From assembly GCF_900142535.1 (NCBI RefSeq), contig NZ_FRBE01000015.1, positions 24,471 through 88,470 on the forward strand: a stretch of DNA of 64,000 nt, in the 5' to 3' direction. This document shows positions 50,201 through 58,238 of this stretch, piece by piece. The notes beneath the pieces are model-generated. The model saw nothing but the letters and a program-made list of their open reading frames with translations. It had not been told where the DNA came from and searched no databases. Source of the stretch: Fibrobacter sp. UWEL (lineage in GTDB: Bacteria; Fibrobacterota; Fibrobacteria; Fibrobacterales; Fibrobacteraceae). The first letter of the stretch is position 1. Every line of letters begins with the position of its first letter. The translations under genes were made by a program, and so were the position numbers.

Positions 50201-50691
50201 GCATGCTTGCAGTCTCTGGCCCGCAGGTGATGCGTGGTTACTTGAAGGATCCCGAAAAGACTGCTATGGGCGTCTTCGAGAAGGATGGTCGCCGCTGGTA
50301 TAAGACCGGCGACAAGTGCACCATTACCGCTGATGGCTTCGTCCAGATTCTCGGTCGTTACAGTCGCTTTGCAAAGCTTGGCGGCGAAATGATTTCTCTT
50401 ACCGCAGTGGAACTTCGTCTGGCTGAAACGGGCCTTCTGGAAGGTATGGAATTTGCCGTGGTCGCCGTTCCCGATTCCGTCAAGGGCGAACGTATTGTGC
50501 TCATGGTGGTGGGCGACTTTGATGTGGAAGATCTGTCCCGCAAGATTCGTAAGTCCGGTATCCCGCCCCTCATGATTCCTGGCTCTCTCTTCCAGGTGCC
50601 CTCTATTCCCAAGTTGGGAAGCGGCAAGTGGGACTTCCCCAACATGAAGAAGCTGGCCATGGAACTGGTGGAAAGAGCCGGCGTGAAGTAA
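47248..50691 (+). CDS. LplT-PlsC-AAS fusion: lysophospholipid transporter / acyltransferase / acyl-ACP synthetase
   Basis: 1147 aa from the ATG at 47248. Residues 1-405 are a 12-helix MFS transporter (LplT-like). About 430-620 is a PlsC acyltransferase with GPHFSYIDW (H446...D451) and IFPEGEVS (near 513). About 660-1140 is an adenylate-forming domain with FSSGSEGTPKGVELTH (near 784) and WYKTGDK. Together these import lysophospholipid (mainly lyso-PE in Escherichia coli), activate a fatty acid and re-acylate it at the inner-membrane face. In Enterobacteria LplT and Aas are separate genes; here all three are fused, which is seen in some other phyla. Confidence 0.9.
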   Translation: MRLWKNSGIIPFLLAAFCTSFVQMGLFIVFQRWLSFSFVGPSFFWRSMLLQFALFVPCIFMMPATSYFTSRFRKSRVMAWSSVGMAVSLIPISILFGLDIGWVAFGLVLLFGIFYAIFTPAKLAIIREIVGEEHLASANAWQMVFSVLGIASVSCLTVGYLPEMTSAEAAVVQEINLPKAAFSFSLLPYVFLGVSVLSAVLCFFIRVGSAQADSKFRSPKRIFTATWSIPLVRLSILGLSIFWAISQLFLMLSQDLTGEHLVSLFQGSLILTAVGYIVGSLAAARASRNFYETGMIPFAVVAAAIISFALPFVENKIILSVMYAILGFVAGTLFVLLRTIIQHYAKPEASGRVHSVSSMIQMSVMFVFLGAQCLLLAFTDLDLQQLFPIVGVILTICFWLTLRKTPMALLRAGLRFAFAFVFRYRVNVMGVQNIPETGPVLLIGPHFSYIDWAVLQIASPRPLRIASNRNTFADWYQRWLFHGKFLIPINRRDPKPAMEEINKALKNGEVVVIFPEGEVSKSPFISKFSLNYHDAVADTEAQIVPFYIQGLWGSRYSHANECVNRPQAFNRTVSVGFSKPVPHQTSEEQIRADIQLLSADVWNMAMSYSKTIVPLWFRAMRKRRNRPILIDPAGKHVSGHGMIRLCHQFGNRIRAVARSDKRVGFMLPTSRDAALGILSILGTGKTSVNLNYTAPVDTVLGCIDKSEVTTVVTTRAFFDKLCGKNAAFAEVADVCKMIYLDEEEAKIGLISRLLESAMVKVVPGRLLQFMWFNSAKLDDDAIILFSSGSEGTPKGVELTHFNIIANAQQCDYIVKLHRGDVMTALLPLFHSFGFTMTFMMSLLDAVPMVLCPDPTDIKTLARVCAQYKTTILMGTPTFLRAIAINRWVHPMCLDSIRMIVAGAEKLRPEMRDAFKLKFGKDIYEAYGCTELSPLATLNAPNVLLDDFLTMCKCSDTSSIGQIIPGSVGAIIDPDTNEFLDSASEGMLAVSGPQVMRGYLKDPEKTAMGVFEKDGRRWYKTGDKCTITADGFVQILGRYSRFAKLGGEMISLTAVELRLAETGLLEGMEFAVVAVPDSVKGERIVLMVVGDFDVEDLSRKIRKSGIPPLMIPGSLFQVPSIPKLGSGKWDFPNMKKLAMELVERAGVK

Positions 50692-50698
50692 ATCGCAT

Positions 50699-50738
50699 GT
50701 CATCTCGAGCGAAGTGTAGCGCAGTCGAGAGATCTAGC
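50699..50738. repeat. Dispersed palindromic repeat
   Basis: TGTCATCTCGAGCGAAGTGT, then AGCGCAGTCGAGAGATCTAG: the same TCAT...ATCTAGC ends with a different internal palindrome. Confidence 0.7.
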
Positions 50739-50742
50739 ACAA

Positions 50743-50776
50743 AAAAAACGGCTGCGTGATGAACGCAGCCGTTTTT
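50743..50776. terminator. Bidirectional terminator
   Basis: AAAAAACGGCTGCG-TGATGAA-CGCAGCCGTTTTTT serves the fusion gene (plus) and the symporter gene (minus). Confidence 0.9.
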
Positions 50777-50807
50777 TGCATTAAAGTCCCGAACTTTCCG
50801 AGGATTT

Positions 50808-52235
50808 TTAGTCCTTATGCCAGAAGTCTGTAGGTTGCTTTACGCCACATTCCTCGGCAATGTAGACTGGCTCCTTTCCTTTCTTCTTCTGGTCCGTATA
50901 ATTCTTGAGGGCCTTGAATGCGATGGGAGAGAGAATCAGAATAACCGGGATGTTCACGATGACCATCAGGGCCTGGCATAGGTCTGCTGCGTCCCAGGCG
51001 AAGGCTGCACTGGAAATAGCTCCTGCAAATACGATGATGGTTGCAATCACGCGGAATAGGGTAATGGATTTCTTGCCGGGGCGGCGATTCATGATAAAGC
51101 GGAGGCAGCCCTCGGTGTAGTAGTAGTTGCCAATGAGGGTAGTGAATCCGAACAACATGATGGAGAACGTGATGAACACGGCGCCGCCATCGCCCATGAC
51201 TGCCTTTAGGGATTCCTGTACGTAAAGGATTCCGGAAAGTTCTGCAGTAGGTGTAACCCCGCAGGAAAGGCACATGAGGGCCGTGGCAGAACAGATAATG
51301 AGCGTATCCAGGAATACGGAGAAGGATTGCATCAGGCCCTGCTTTACCGGGTGGGAAACGCTGGCACTGGCGCTGGCGTTGGGGGCGGAACCCATGCCCG
51401 CTTCGTTGGAATAAAGACCGCGCTTGATGCCATACATAATGCAGCTTCCTGCAATGCCGCCTGCGCCTGCGTCAAAGCTGAAGGCGTCCTCGAAGATCAT
51501 CACAAACATTGCGGGTACGTTGGTGATGTTGTAGAGGATTATGCCGATGGCCACGAGCACGTAGATAACGCCCATGGTGGGCACCATATAGCTTGTAATG
51601 CTAGTGAGTTTCTTGGCACCGCCGAATACACAAATGCCAAAGAGGGCTGCCATTACAATGCCCACGATAACGGGGGTAGAGGATTCACTATAGAAACTGT
51701 AGTTGGTCAGGGAAGTCTGGATGTTGTAGGATGCCAGCAGGTTGTAGCCCACCACATAAGTCAGCAGAACGAAACAGGAGAAGATGATGCCCAGCCAACG
51801 CTGGCCCAGGGCTGTCTGAATATAGTAAGAGGGGCCGCCATAGGAATGTCCCGTCACAAGGTCTTCGCGCTTGTAGATTTGCGCCAGTGTGGATTCCACG
51901 AATGCGGATGCTGCACCGAGAATGGCGATAAGCCACATCCAGAAAATAGCGCCGGGACCGCCAAGGCAAATGGCGGAAGAAACACCGATAATGTTGCCAG
52001 TACCCACGCGGGAGGCGGTAGAAACCATCAATGCACCGAAGGAAGAAATCCCGCTTTCCTGCAGGGGCTTTTCGCGAGCCACCCGCAAGGTCTCCACAAA
52101 AAGACGCAATTGCGGGAAGCCCATTCGGACAGAAAGGTAAATGCCTGCGGCTAACAGGAACAGCGGCACAATAAATGGCTGGTAAAGAAAATCGTTCAGC
52201 GTCGTAACGATGGAATGGATAAATTCAAACATCAT
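50808..52235 (-). CDS. Sodium:alanine symporter (AGCS family)
   Basis: 475 aa with about 11 membrane helices. The family signature GTGNIIGVSSAICLGGPGAIFWMW, the FVESTLAQIYK motif, GGPSYYIQTALG and NEAGMGSAPNASASASVSHP identify the AGCS (AlsT) family, which imports alanine or glycine with Na+. The start could be either of two adjacent ATGs. No regulator is next to it. Confidence 0.93.
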   Translation of the reverse strand: MMFEFIHSIVTTLNDFLYQPFIVPLFLLAAGIYLSVRMGFPQLRLFVETLRVAREKPLQESGISSFGALMVSTASRVGTGNIIGVSSAICLGGPGAIFWMWLIAILGAASAFVESTLAQIYKREDLVTGHSYGGPSYYIQTALGQRWLGIIFSCFVLLTYVVGYNLLASYNIQTSLTNYSFYSESSTPVIVGIVMAALFGICVFGGAKKLTSITSYMVPTMGVIYVLVAIGIILYNITNVPAMFVMIFEDAFSFDAGAGGIAGSCIMYGIKRGLYSNEAGMGSAPNASASASVSHPVKQGLMQSFSVFLDTLIICSATALMCLSCGVTPTAELSGILYVQESLKAVMGDGGAVFITFSIMLFGFTTLIGNYYYTEGCLRFIMNRRPGKKSITLFRVIATIIVFAGAISSAAFAWDAADLCQALMVIVNIPVILILSPIAFKALKNYTDQKKKGKEPVYIAEECGVKQPTDFWHKD

Positions 52236-52333
52236 ATCTCCGGCGTTAAGAATTTGTGTTAAAACAGAAGTTCAAAATATAATATGAAGTCGGAAATACA
52301 AGACAGCTTGTATTGAAAATACATACAAGAAAA

Positions 52334-52358
52334 GGATGCCCTTAAGGCATCCCTCTCT
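52334..52358 (-). terminator. Small hairpin in the symporter-ahcY gap
   Basis: GGATGCC-CTTAA-GGCATCC (52334-52352). Read on the minus strand the stem is followed by TTTTCTTG, so it could end the ahcY transcript about 100 bp after its stop. Confidence 0.5.
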
Positions 52359-52390
52359 CGTCTGTAGCTCGCGAGATCAGGCTCTGCTAG

Positions 52391-52446
52391 GTGTCATCCC
52401 TTCGACAGGCTCAGGGCAGGCTCTGAGCGAAGTCGAAGGATCTAGC
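52391..52446. repeat. Dispersed palindromic repeat, long copy
   Basis: GTGTCATCCCTTCGACAGGC, then a GGGCAGG centre and CTGAGCGAAGTCGAAGGATC ending TAGC. The arms CCTTCGAC and GTCGAAGG pair around the centre. It touches the ahcY stop codon. Confidence 0.75.
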
Positions 52447-52448
52447 AA

Positions 52449-53702
52449 CTACACGTCCAGATTATAGGAGTGCAGGTACTTTTCCTGTTCTGCGGTGAGA
52501 GTGTCGATTTCCTTGCCAAGGAATTGCAGCTTCTTGCGAGCCACTTCCTGGTCCACTTCGCGAGGAACGTCAATGATCTTTTCCTTCAGTTCGCTGGCGT
52601 GTTCCACCAGGTACTTTGCAGACAATGCCTGGATTGCAAAACTCATGTCCATGATTTCTGCGGGGTGGCCATCGCCGCAAGCAAGGTTCACCAGGCGGCC
52701 TTCGCCCAGCACGAATACCCACTGTCCGGTGGGCAGCTTGTAGCCCATGATGTTCTTGCGCTGTTCGCGGATTTCTACGGCGTTCTTCTTCAGCCATGCC
52801 ACGTCGATTTCGCAGTCGAAGTGACCAGCGTTAGCAAGGATTGCGCCGTCCTTCATGACGGAAAGATCTTCAGCATCAATAACGCCGTCGCAGCCGGTAA
52901 CGGTCACGAAGAAGTCGCCGATCTTTGCTGCTTCGCGCATGGGCATTACGTCAAAGCCGTCCATCACAGCTTCGATTGCCTTCACGGGATCCACTTCGGT
53001 CACGATGACGCGGGCGCCAAGACCCTTGGCGCGCATGGCGGTACCCTTACCGCACCAGCCGTAACCGGCAACTACAACCTGCTTACCAGCCACGATCAGG
53101 TTGGTAGTACGGTTGATGCCGTCCCATACGGACTGGCCAGTACCATAGCGGTTGTCAAAGAGATGCTTACAGTCGGCGTTGTTCACGCGGACCATGGGGA
53201 ACATCAGCTTGCCAGCCTTGTTCATGGCTTCCAGACGGATGATACCGGTGGTGGTTTCTTCGCAACCGCCGATAATATTCGGAATCAGTTCCGGCATTTC
53301 GTTGTGGACCATGTTCACCAGGTCGCCACCGTCATCGATAATGATGTTGGGGCCGCACTGCAGAGTGTGGCGGATGTGGCTTTCGTATTCTTCGTTGGTG
53401 GCGTCGTACCAGGCGTGGACTTCCATGCCTTCCTTCACGAGAGCGGCAGCCACGTCATCCTGAGTGGAGAGCGGGTTGGAACCGGTAACGTACATTTCTG
53501 CACCGCCAGCCTTCAGCACCTGGCACAAATAACCAGTCTTTGCTTCCAGATGTACGGAGAGGGCGATCTTCTTGCCAGCGAAGGGCTTGGTCTTTTCGAA
53601 TTCAGCCTTCAGCATGCCCAGCAGGCTGCAGTTGCGATGAACCCATTCCAGCTTGCGTTCGCCAGATTCGGCCAGACTAATGTCTCTGATTTCACTTGCC
53701 AT
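52449..53702 (-). CDS. ahcY: S-adenosylhomocysteine hydrolase
   Basis: 417 aa. Substrate and NAD blocks are clear: LSVHLEAKTGYL, GSNPLSTQDDVAAAL, NNADCKHLFDNRYGTGQS, the Rossmann VVAGYGWCGKGTAMRAKGLG and a final KEIDTLTAEQEKYLHSYNLDV. The enzyme splits SAH to adenosine and homocysteine, relieving inhibition of methyltransferases. A deaminase for SAH/MTA lies two genes upstream on the same strand. No SAH riboswitch core was seen in the 113-bp leader. Confidence 0.96.
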   Translation of the reverse strand: MASEIRDISLAESGERKLEWVHRNCSLLGMLKAEFEKTKPFAGKKIALSVHLEAKTGYLCQVLKAGGAEMYVTGSNPLSTQDDVAAALVKEGMEVHAWYDATNEEYESHIRHTLQCGPNIIIDDGGDLVNMVHNEMPELIPNIIGGCEETTTGIIRLEAMNKAGKLMFPMVRVNNADCKHLFDNRYGTGQSVWDGINRTTNLIVAGKQVVVAGYGWCGKGTAMRAKGLGARVIVTEVDPVKAIEAVMDGFDVMPMREAAKIGDFFVTVTGCDGVIDAEDLSVMKDGAILANAGHFDCEIDVAWLKKNAVEIREQRKNIMGYKLPTGQWVFVLGEGRLVNLACGDGHPAEIMDMSFAIQALSAKYLVEHASELKEKIIDVPREVDQEVARKKLQFLGKEIDTLTAEQEKYLHSYNLDV

Positions 53703-53815
53703 ATTATTTTCCTTTTGGAGGTCCGCGACGGGACCATTGTGGTTTGTGTTGTCACAGCCGAATTTTTAGGGATGGTCGTCTGTCCTATCATCCGTTAAGG
53801 CGAAATTTAGAAATT

Positions 53816-55711
53816 TTATCGTGACCGCGTGGTCCTTACTGTACTCCAGTCAAATTCTGCCGGCTTTACACCTAACTGAGCTCTTAACGTGAAATCAATG
53901 GTGATGTAGGGTTTTAAACCGAATGCATCTAGACCATCCATCGCGTTTTGGGTGGATGCGCCGATTCGAATTCGGGTTCCCCAGCGGCCATCCCTAAAGC
54001 GATGTCCAGTCAGATATTCCTCTGCTTCCTGCAGAGTTTTTGCGGTAAACAGGCTGAAGGATAAACCGAAGTCAACACCAGGTGATACTTGCAGGCTGGG
54101 CCTATTTTCACTTTCGGAAGCGTCCTTATTCGGTTTGACTTTTACGATTTCGGTCATGTTGAGAGTTAGTCCTGCATAAGGAGCAAACTCAAAGTGCCTT
54201 AAGCTAATGAGCTTGTGGCTAATGTCTCCAAAAAAGTCCAGTGCACCGAATTCATATTCCTTGGTATCCTTACCCTTGAGACATCCTATTTCTTCTGCCT
54301 TTTGACGAAGATTGCTTGCGATAAAAGATTGGACGCCTATATCAACGCTAAATTTTTTCGTTCCGAATCCAAAGATGCCTCCAAATCCTGGGGCCGGTCC
54401 CACATAGTCTCCCAACTTTCCCAAGTACGTTGTTCCACCTCCCAGGAATCCAAAATAGATGTAGATGTCTGTAAATTCCATGCGGTGCCAGTAATTCTGG
54501 ACGAGGTATTCCTGCTGGGGCCTATTAGAAATTTTTTTCACATAGGATTCCACCAAATCGGAGTTGGCTATCCTTTTATCTGAAAGTGCGTAAATGAGTG
54601 CTAGGGCTTTTTCAAAGGGATCATTGAAGGTTTCTACGAATTGCTGGTAGTCGTTGCTCCGAAGCCAATTTAATAGCTCGTGACTAAGGCTGTCATTATG
54701 CCAGGATGGATAATTTTTGTAGGGATGGATGTAAAGATAGTGATCGTTGCTGTCTCGTAAAGAAGTGGTGTTGATGATGTGCCTAGAGGCTATTTCCAGA
54801 ATCTCGAATTCCCGCGTGTCAAATGAATTTCCATAAAACATGGGGAATGAATCCGCATAGCTCAAGGATTTCTGTAACAGTTCGTGAATCTCGTCATAGC
54901 GCCGTTCCGAAATTCGTTCTGCAAGTTCATTGCGATAATCCTGAATCTTATTTTCCGGTACTCGGAAAACATATTTGTAGGGAAGAACCTTGTCGCTATT
55001 AGCTTGCGCAAATCCATCGCCAAAGAAGAACCTCTTTTCTTGCGGCGAAGGTATAAAGAACTTGTATTGGCGAAGCTCAACTTTCCCATCCTTTTCAATC
55101 CAGTGGGGACCAAGCTTTAGGGGAATGTACAAGGTGGCAATGGAGTCTTTTGGATTTGCCGCGACCCATTCCTTTGTGGAAAAGTCATAATGTTTTTCAA
55201 CATGAATCTCGACTTTCAATAGTGCACGATAAATGCTGATTCCGGACTCTCGGTAAACGAGATGGTCATGCAGTATCTTTAGATTTTCGTCTCCACGAGA
55301 ACTTAGGGACTGTTGTGTGAGTTCCTGGTCCTCATTCCATTCCAAAAACCGGGCAACTGTATTTGAGTCTGCGGTGGAATCTACATAGATTTGTTCCGCA
55401 TCGGGCAAGCTATCGATTTCAATGGTGTTGGCAGAGGAGGGGAGCGATCCGAAGCAATCAATAATTAACCAATCAGTCCAGTATTCCTTGGTATAGGAAT
55501 AGGCTACGGCCTTGCTTGAAATTACGGAACCATAGACCGGCTGGAAAGAATTTCTTGGATTATTTATTTCCTCGGAAATGGTAGGCAAATTCTGAAGAAG
55601 CTTTGGAACTAACGTATCCATGGCAGCACCCATTCCTTTTGCAGAGCAAAAGGATGCTGCAAGCGCAAGCAATGTGATTACAACTTTTAGCAGTGATACG
55701 AAGTTCCTCAT
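53816..55711 (-). CDS. Secreted protein, unknown function
   Basis: 631 aa, signal peptide ending ASFCSAKG. The N-terminal 450 residues have mixed alpha/beta character with several Trp/Tyr-rich stretches. The C-terminal part (about 455-625) has Gly-rich beta-strands (YFGFLGGGTTYLGKLGDYVG, APGFGGIFGFGTKKFSVDIG), suggesting a barrel, and ends STVRTTRSR. No family recognised. It lies between ahcY and the deaminase gene, 16 bp from the latter, so probably co-transcribed. Confidence 0.65.
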   Translation of the reverse strand: MRNFVSLLKVVITLLALAASFCSAKGMGAAMDTLVPKLLQNLPTISEEINNPRNSFQPVYGSVISSKAVAYSYTKEYWTDWLIIDCFGSLPSSANTIEIDSLPDAEQIYVDSTADSNTVARFLEWNEDQELTQQSLSSRGDENLKILHDHLVYRESGISIYRALLKVEIHVEKHYDFSTKEWVAANPKDSIATLYIPLKLGPHWIEKDGKVELRQYKFFIPSPQEKRFFFGDGFAQANSDKVLPYKYVFRVPENKIQDYRNELAERISERRYDEIHELLQKSLSYADSFPMFYGNSFDTREFEILEIASRHIINTTSLRDSNDHYLYIHPYKNYPSWHNDSLSHELLNWLRSNDYQQFVETFNDPFEKALALIYALSDKRIANSDLVESYVKKISNRPQQEYLVQNYWHRMEFTDIYIYFGFLGGGTTYLGKLGDYVGPAPGFGGIFGFGTKKFSVDIGVQSFIASNLRQKAEEIGCLKGKDTKEYEFGALDFFGDISHKLISLRHFEFAPYAGLTLNMTEIVKVKPNKDASESENRPSLQVSPGVDFGLSFSLFTAKTLQEAEEYLTGHRFRDGRWGTRIRIGASTQNAMDGLDAFGLKPYITIDFTLRAQLGVKPAEFDWSTVRTTRSR

Positions 55712-55727
55712 TCCCCCTCCACTTATA

Positions 55728-57047
55728 CTACACGTATTCCTTGTTTTCCAGGCCCATGCGCTTGATGATCTCGTTCACCTTCTGGTACACCAGCTTTTCA
55801 TCAAGGGTCAGGACCTTGCGGCCTTCCATAGTGATTTTACCGTCAATAATGACAGTGTCCACTTCGGAACCGTTGGCGGAGTAGGAGAGGCCTGCGATTA
55901 AGTTGTTCTTGGGCATCAGGGAAGGATTGTTCAAATCCAGGATTGCGATGTCTGCCTTCTTGCCTACTTCCAGGGAACCAATCTTGTCTTCAAGGCAGAG
56001 GGCCTTGGCGCCATTGAGGGTAGCCATGCGGAAAACTTCGCGGGCGCTGACGCACTGCGGGCTCTTGTGAGTACCCTTGTGGATCAGGGCCAGCAGGCTC
56101 ATTTCGTGGAACATATTCAGGCTGTTGTTACTTGCAGCACCGTCGGTTCCCAGGCACACGTTGATGCCCTTGGCCATCATTTCGGGAACAGGAGCAAAGC
56201 CGTTACCCAACTTCATGTTGCTTGCGGGATTGGTCACCACGGAAACGCCACGGCGGGCCATGATATCCATGTCATCGTCATTGACCTGCACGCAGTGGGC
56301 GGCAATGCAGGGAACGTCAAAGAGTCCGTTCTTGTCGGCCATGACGATGGGGGAGTAGCCATACTTTTCCTGGGTTCCCTGAATTTCGGCAGCGCTTTCG
56401 GAAAGATGAACGTGAATGCCGATGCCTGCCTTCTTGGCTTCGTCGGAAACGCGGCGGAAATAATCTTCGGTGCAGGTGTAAGGAGCGTGGGGACCGAACT
56501 TGAAAGTAATGCGGTCGCAGTCCTTGCAGAATTCCATTTCGTCGTAGGTCTGCTGGATACGTCCGCCGTCATCTTCGGCGCTACCCACCAGGCCGCGGCA
56601 CATGACGGCACGCATACCGGATTCCTTGATGGCGCGGGTGGTCTGCTTGATGTTCATCATCATGTCGTTAAAGCAGGTGGTGCCGCTCTTCATCATTTCG
56701 ATGATGGCGAGGCAAGCGCCCCAGTAGGTATCTTCATCGGTCATCTTCTGCTCGATGGGATCGATGGTGCCGAACAGCCAATCCATAAAGGAAAGGTCGT
56801 CGGCCACGTTGCGCATGAAGCTCATGTAAGAATGAGTGTGGCAGTTGATGAGGCCGGGAATAGCCAGCTTGTCGGTACCGTCGATGACCTTGTCTGCCTT
56901 GAAGCCTGCGGGTTCTTCGCCAATGGCTACAATCTTGTCGCCTTCGATGTAGATAGAAGTTTCCTTCACGCAGTCCTTGGCGGCGTTTGTACCAGCGACA
57001 TTTGCGGCAGGCACAATTGCCAGCGTATTCTTAATAACGATACCCAT
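55728..57047 (-). CDS. mtaD: 5-methylthioadenosine/S-adenosylhomocysteine deaminase
   Basis: 439 aa amidohydrolase. Metal ligands: NCHTHSYMSF (HxH), GIHVHLSES, AAHCVQV and LGTDGAASNN (Asp). The spacing and MTDEDTYWGACLAIIEMMKSG match MtaD, which deaminates MTA/SAH to the inosyl compounds. With AhcY in the same direction it points to SAH disposal. Guanine or chlorohydrolase relatives (SsnA) are the alternative. Confidence 0.85.
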   Translation of the reverse strand: MGIVIKNTLAIVPAANVAGTNAAKDCVKETSIYIEGDKIVAIGEEPAGFKADKVIDGTDKLAIPGLINCHTHSYMSFMRNVADDLSFMDWLFGTIDPIEQKMTDEDTYWGACLAIIEMMKSGTTCFNDMMMNIKQTTRAIKESGMRAVMCRGLVGSAEDDGGRIQQTYDEMEFCKDCDRITFKFGPHAPYTCTEDYFRRVSDEAKKAGIGIHVHLSESAAEIQGTQEKYGYSPIVMADKNGLFDVPCIAAHCVQVNDDDMDIMARRGVSVVTNPASNMKLGNGFAPVPEMMAKGINVCLGTDGAASNNSLNMFHEMSLLALIHKGTHKSPQCVSAREVFRMATLNGAKALCLEDKIGSLEVGKKADIAILDLNNPSLMPKNNLIAGLSYSANGSEVDTVIIDGKITMEGRKVLTLDEKLVYQKVNEIIKRMGLENKEYV

Positions 57048-57266
57048 TGTGAATCCTTTTTTAATTCAGAACTATTTATTTCCGCAGACAAAAATAGAAA
57101 TTGAATTCTTTAATACAAAATTTTCTGTCTTGAGAGTAGTGCGCGTTTATTCCAGTACAGAATGAAAAATCCAGAATATTTTTCGTAAACTCTGGTTTAC
57201 AAAGATCGGACTTTGTAACTTGAAAATCGAGGGCGGCGAGTTGCTACCCAGCATAAGGAGGCTAAT

Positions 57267-57707
57267 ATGAAAACGCTGAAAATCACGCTGTTTGTCGCCC
57301 TGTCGCTTATGGTATCCATGTCTTTCGCTTCTAGGACTGTAAAGTCCAAGCTGGGAGATCTGGACATCATGGCGGAAAAGGGTGGGTCGAAGATTCTCTG
57401 CACCATGGGGTTTAACGCTGAATTGGCTCTGATCAAGGAAGCGGAAACGGAGGCTCTGGTGAAAGGGGATTGTACCGGCTGGGTTCCCAAGTCAAAAATC
57501 GAGTACGTGGCTCAAAAGGCCGGCGACAAGACCTTTACTATCGACGATGTCGATATTAGCGGTTTTATCGACGATCCTTCTCTCCACTCCATTCTTAATG
57601 ACAACATTGAGGATTTCGAGGGAGTCACCATCGATCGCGACTTTAGGGAATACCTGACATACACCATCGATCGTGAGCAGACGGAAATGCGTCACGGCGA
57701 AAACTAA
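57267..57707 (+). CDS. Secreted protein, unknown function
   Basis: 146 aa, ribosome binding site AAGGAGGC, signal peptide ending SMSFAS. Short mature domain with one Cys pair (KILCTMGFN, KGDCTGWVPKS) and an acidic C-terminus. The GDCTGWVPKSKIEYV stretch looks like the end of an SH3-type domain. No function assigned. Confidence 0.65.
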   Translation: MKTLKITLFVALSLMVSMSFASRTVKSKLGDLDIMAEKGGSKILCTMGFNAELALIKEAETEALVKGDCTGWVPKSKIEYVAQKAGDKTFTIDDVDISGFIDDPSLHSILNDNIEDFEGVTIDRDFREYLTYTIDREQTEMRHGEN

Positions 57708-57725
57708 AAACTCTCCTTAAAACAC

Positions 57726-57753
57726 AAAGGGCGGCCCTTCGGGGTCGTCCTTT
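57726..57753. terminator. Terminator between convergent genes
   Basis: AAAGGGCGGCCC-TTCG-GGGTCGTCCTTT (mismatches tolerated) lies between the secreted protein gene and the XRE regulator stop. Confidence 0.75.
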
Positions 57754-58125
57754 CTATTTCTTCGGACTTTCTTTTGTCTTTTTGCTTCCGCCCTGATTTT
57801 CCTTGTGGCGGGTTCCTCCGGGTTCTGAGGTATCCTTTTTCTTTAGCTTTCGGATATACTCCTTTCCGGCAATTCCCTTGAACTTTTCGTTTTCCTCCTC
57901 CAGCATATCCGCATAATCGCAGAGGGTTTTCTTGATATCAAGGCCGGATGCCGCAATGAGATTGACCAAGTTTTGGGCGGAGGACATTTTGGTGCCTCTT
58001 TCCAGGCAACGGATGTATTCGCGGGAAATATCGCTAAGAAAGGACAGCTTGCTCTGGGATTTTTCCTTCCTGAGCCTTGCCATTAGGCGCATTTGCGCCT
58101 CTTTGTATACCTCCGGTGCGTACAT
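57754..58125 (-). CDS. XRE-type helix-turn-helix protein
   Basis: 123 aa from the ATG at 58123-58125 (TTGGGAGC leader). Residues about 5-60 are a Cro/C1-type helix-turn-helix: MRLMARLRKEKSQSKLSFLS, SREYIRCLERGTKMSSAQNL. A coiled linker and a highly basic Lys/Gly tail (KKKDTSEPGG, GGSKKTKESPKK) follow. An earlier ATG at 58182 would translate the upstream palindrome and is not chosen. No partner toxin is adjacent. Confidence 0.75.
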   Translation of the reverse strand: MYAPEVYKEAQMRLMARLRKEKSQSKLSFLSDISREYIRCLERGTKMSSAQNLVNLIAASGLDIKKTLCDYADMLEEENEKFKGIAGKEYIRKLKKKDTSEPGGTRHKENQGGSKKTKESPKK

Positions 58126-58158
58126 GCTCCCAATGTTACTAACCAATGTTTCTGAAGA

Positions 58159-58176
58159 GTGCCAACTATAGTTGGC
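58159..58176. promoter_or_regulatory. Palindromic operator candidate upstream of the XRE gene
   Basis: TGCCAACTATAGTTGGCA is a perfect 18-bp palindrome 34 bp before the XRE start and 63 bp before the divergent hydrolase gene. Its position suits autoregulation and control of both genes. Confidence 0.6.
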
Positions 58177-58238
58177 ATACAATTTTTTTACACGAGCGTA
58201 AACTTTTATAAAAATGAGTTATATTAGGTGAATATTTG

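Noticed and set aside
53703..53815. SAH riboswitch in the ahcY leader
   Set aside because: The leader is short and lacks the conserved GC-rich core of known SAH riboswitches.
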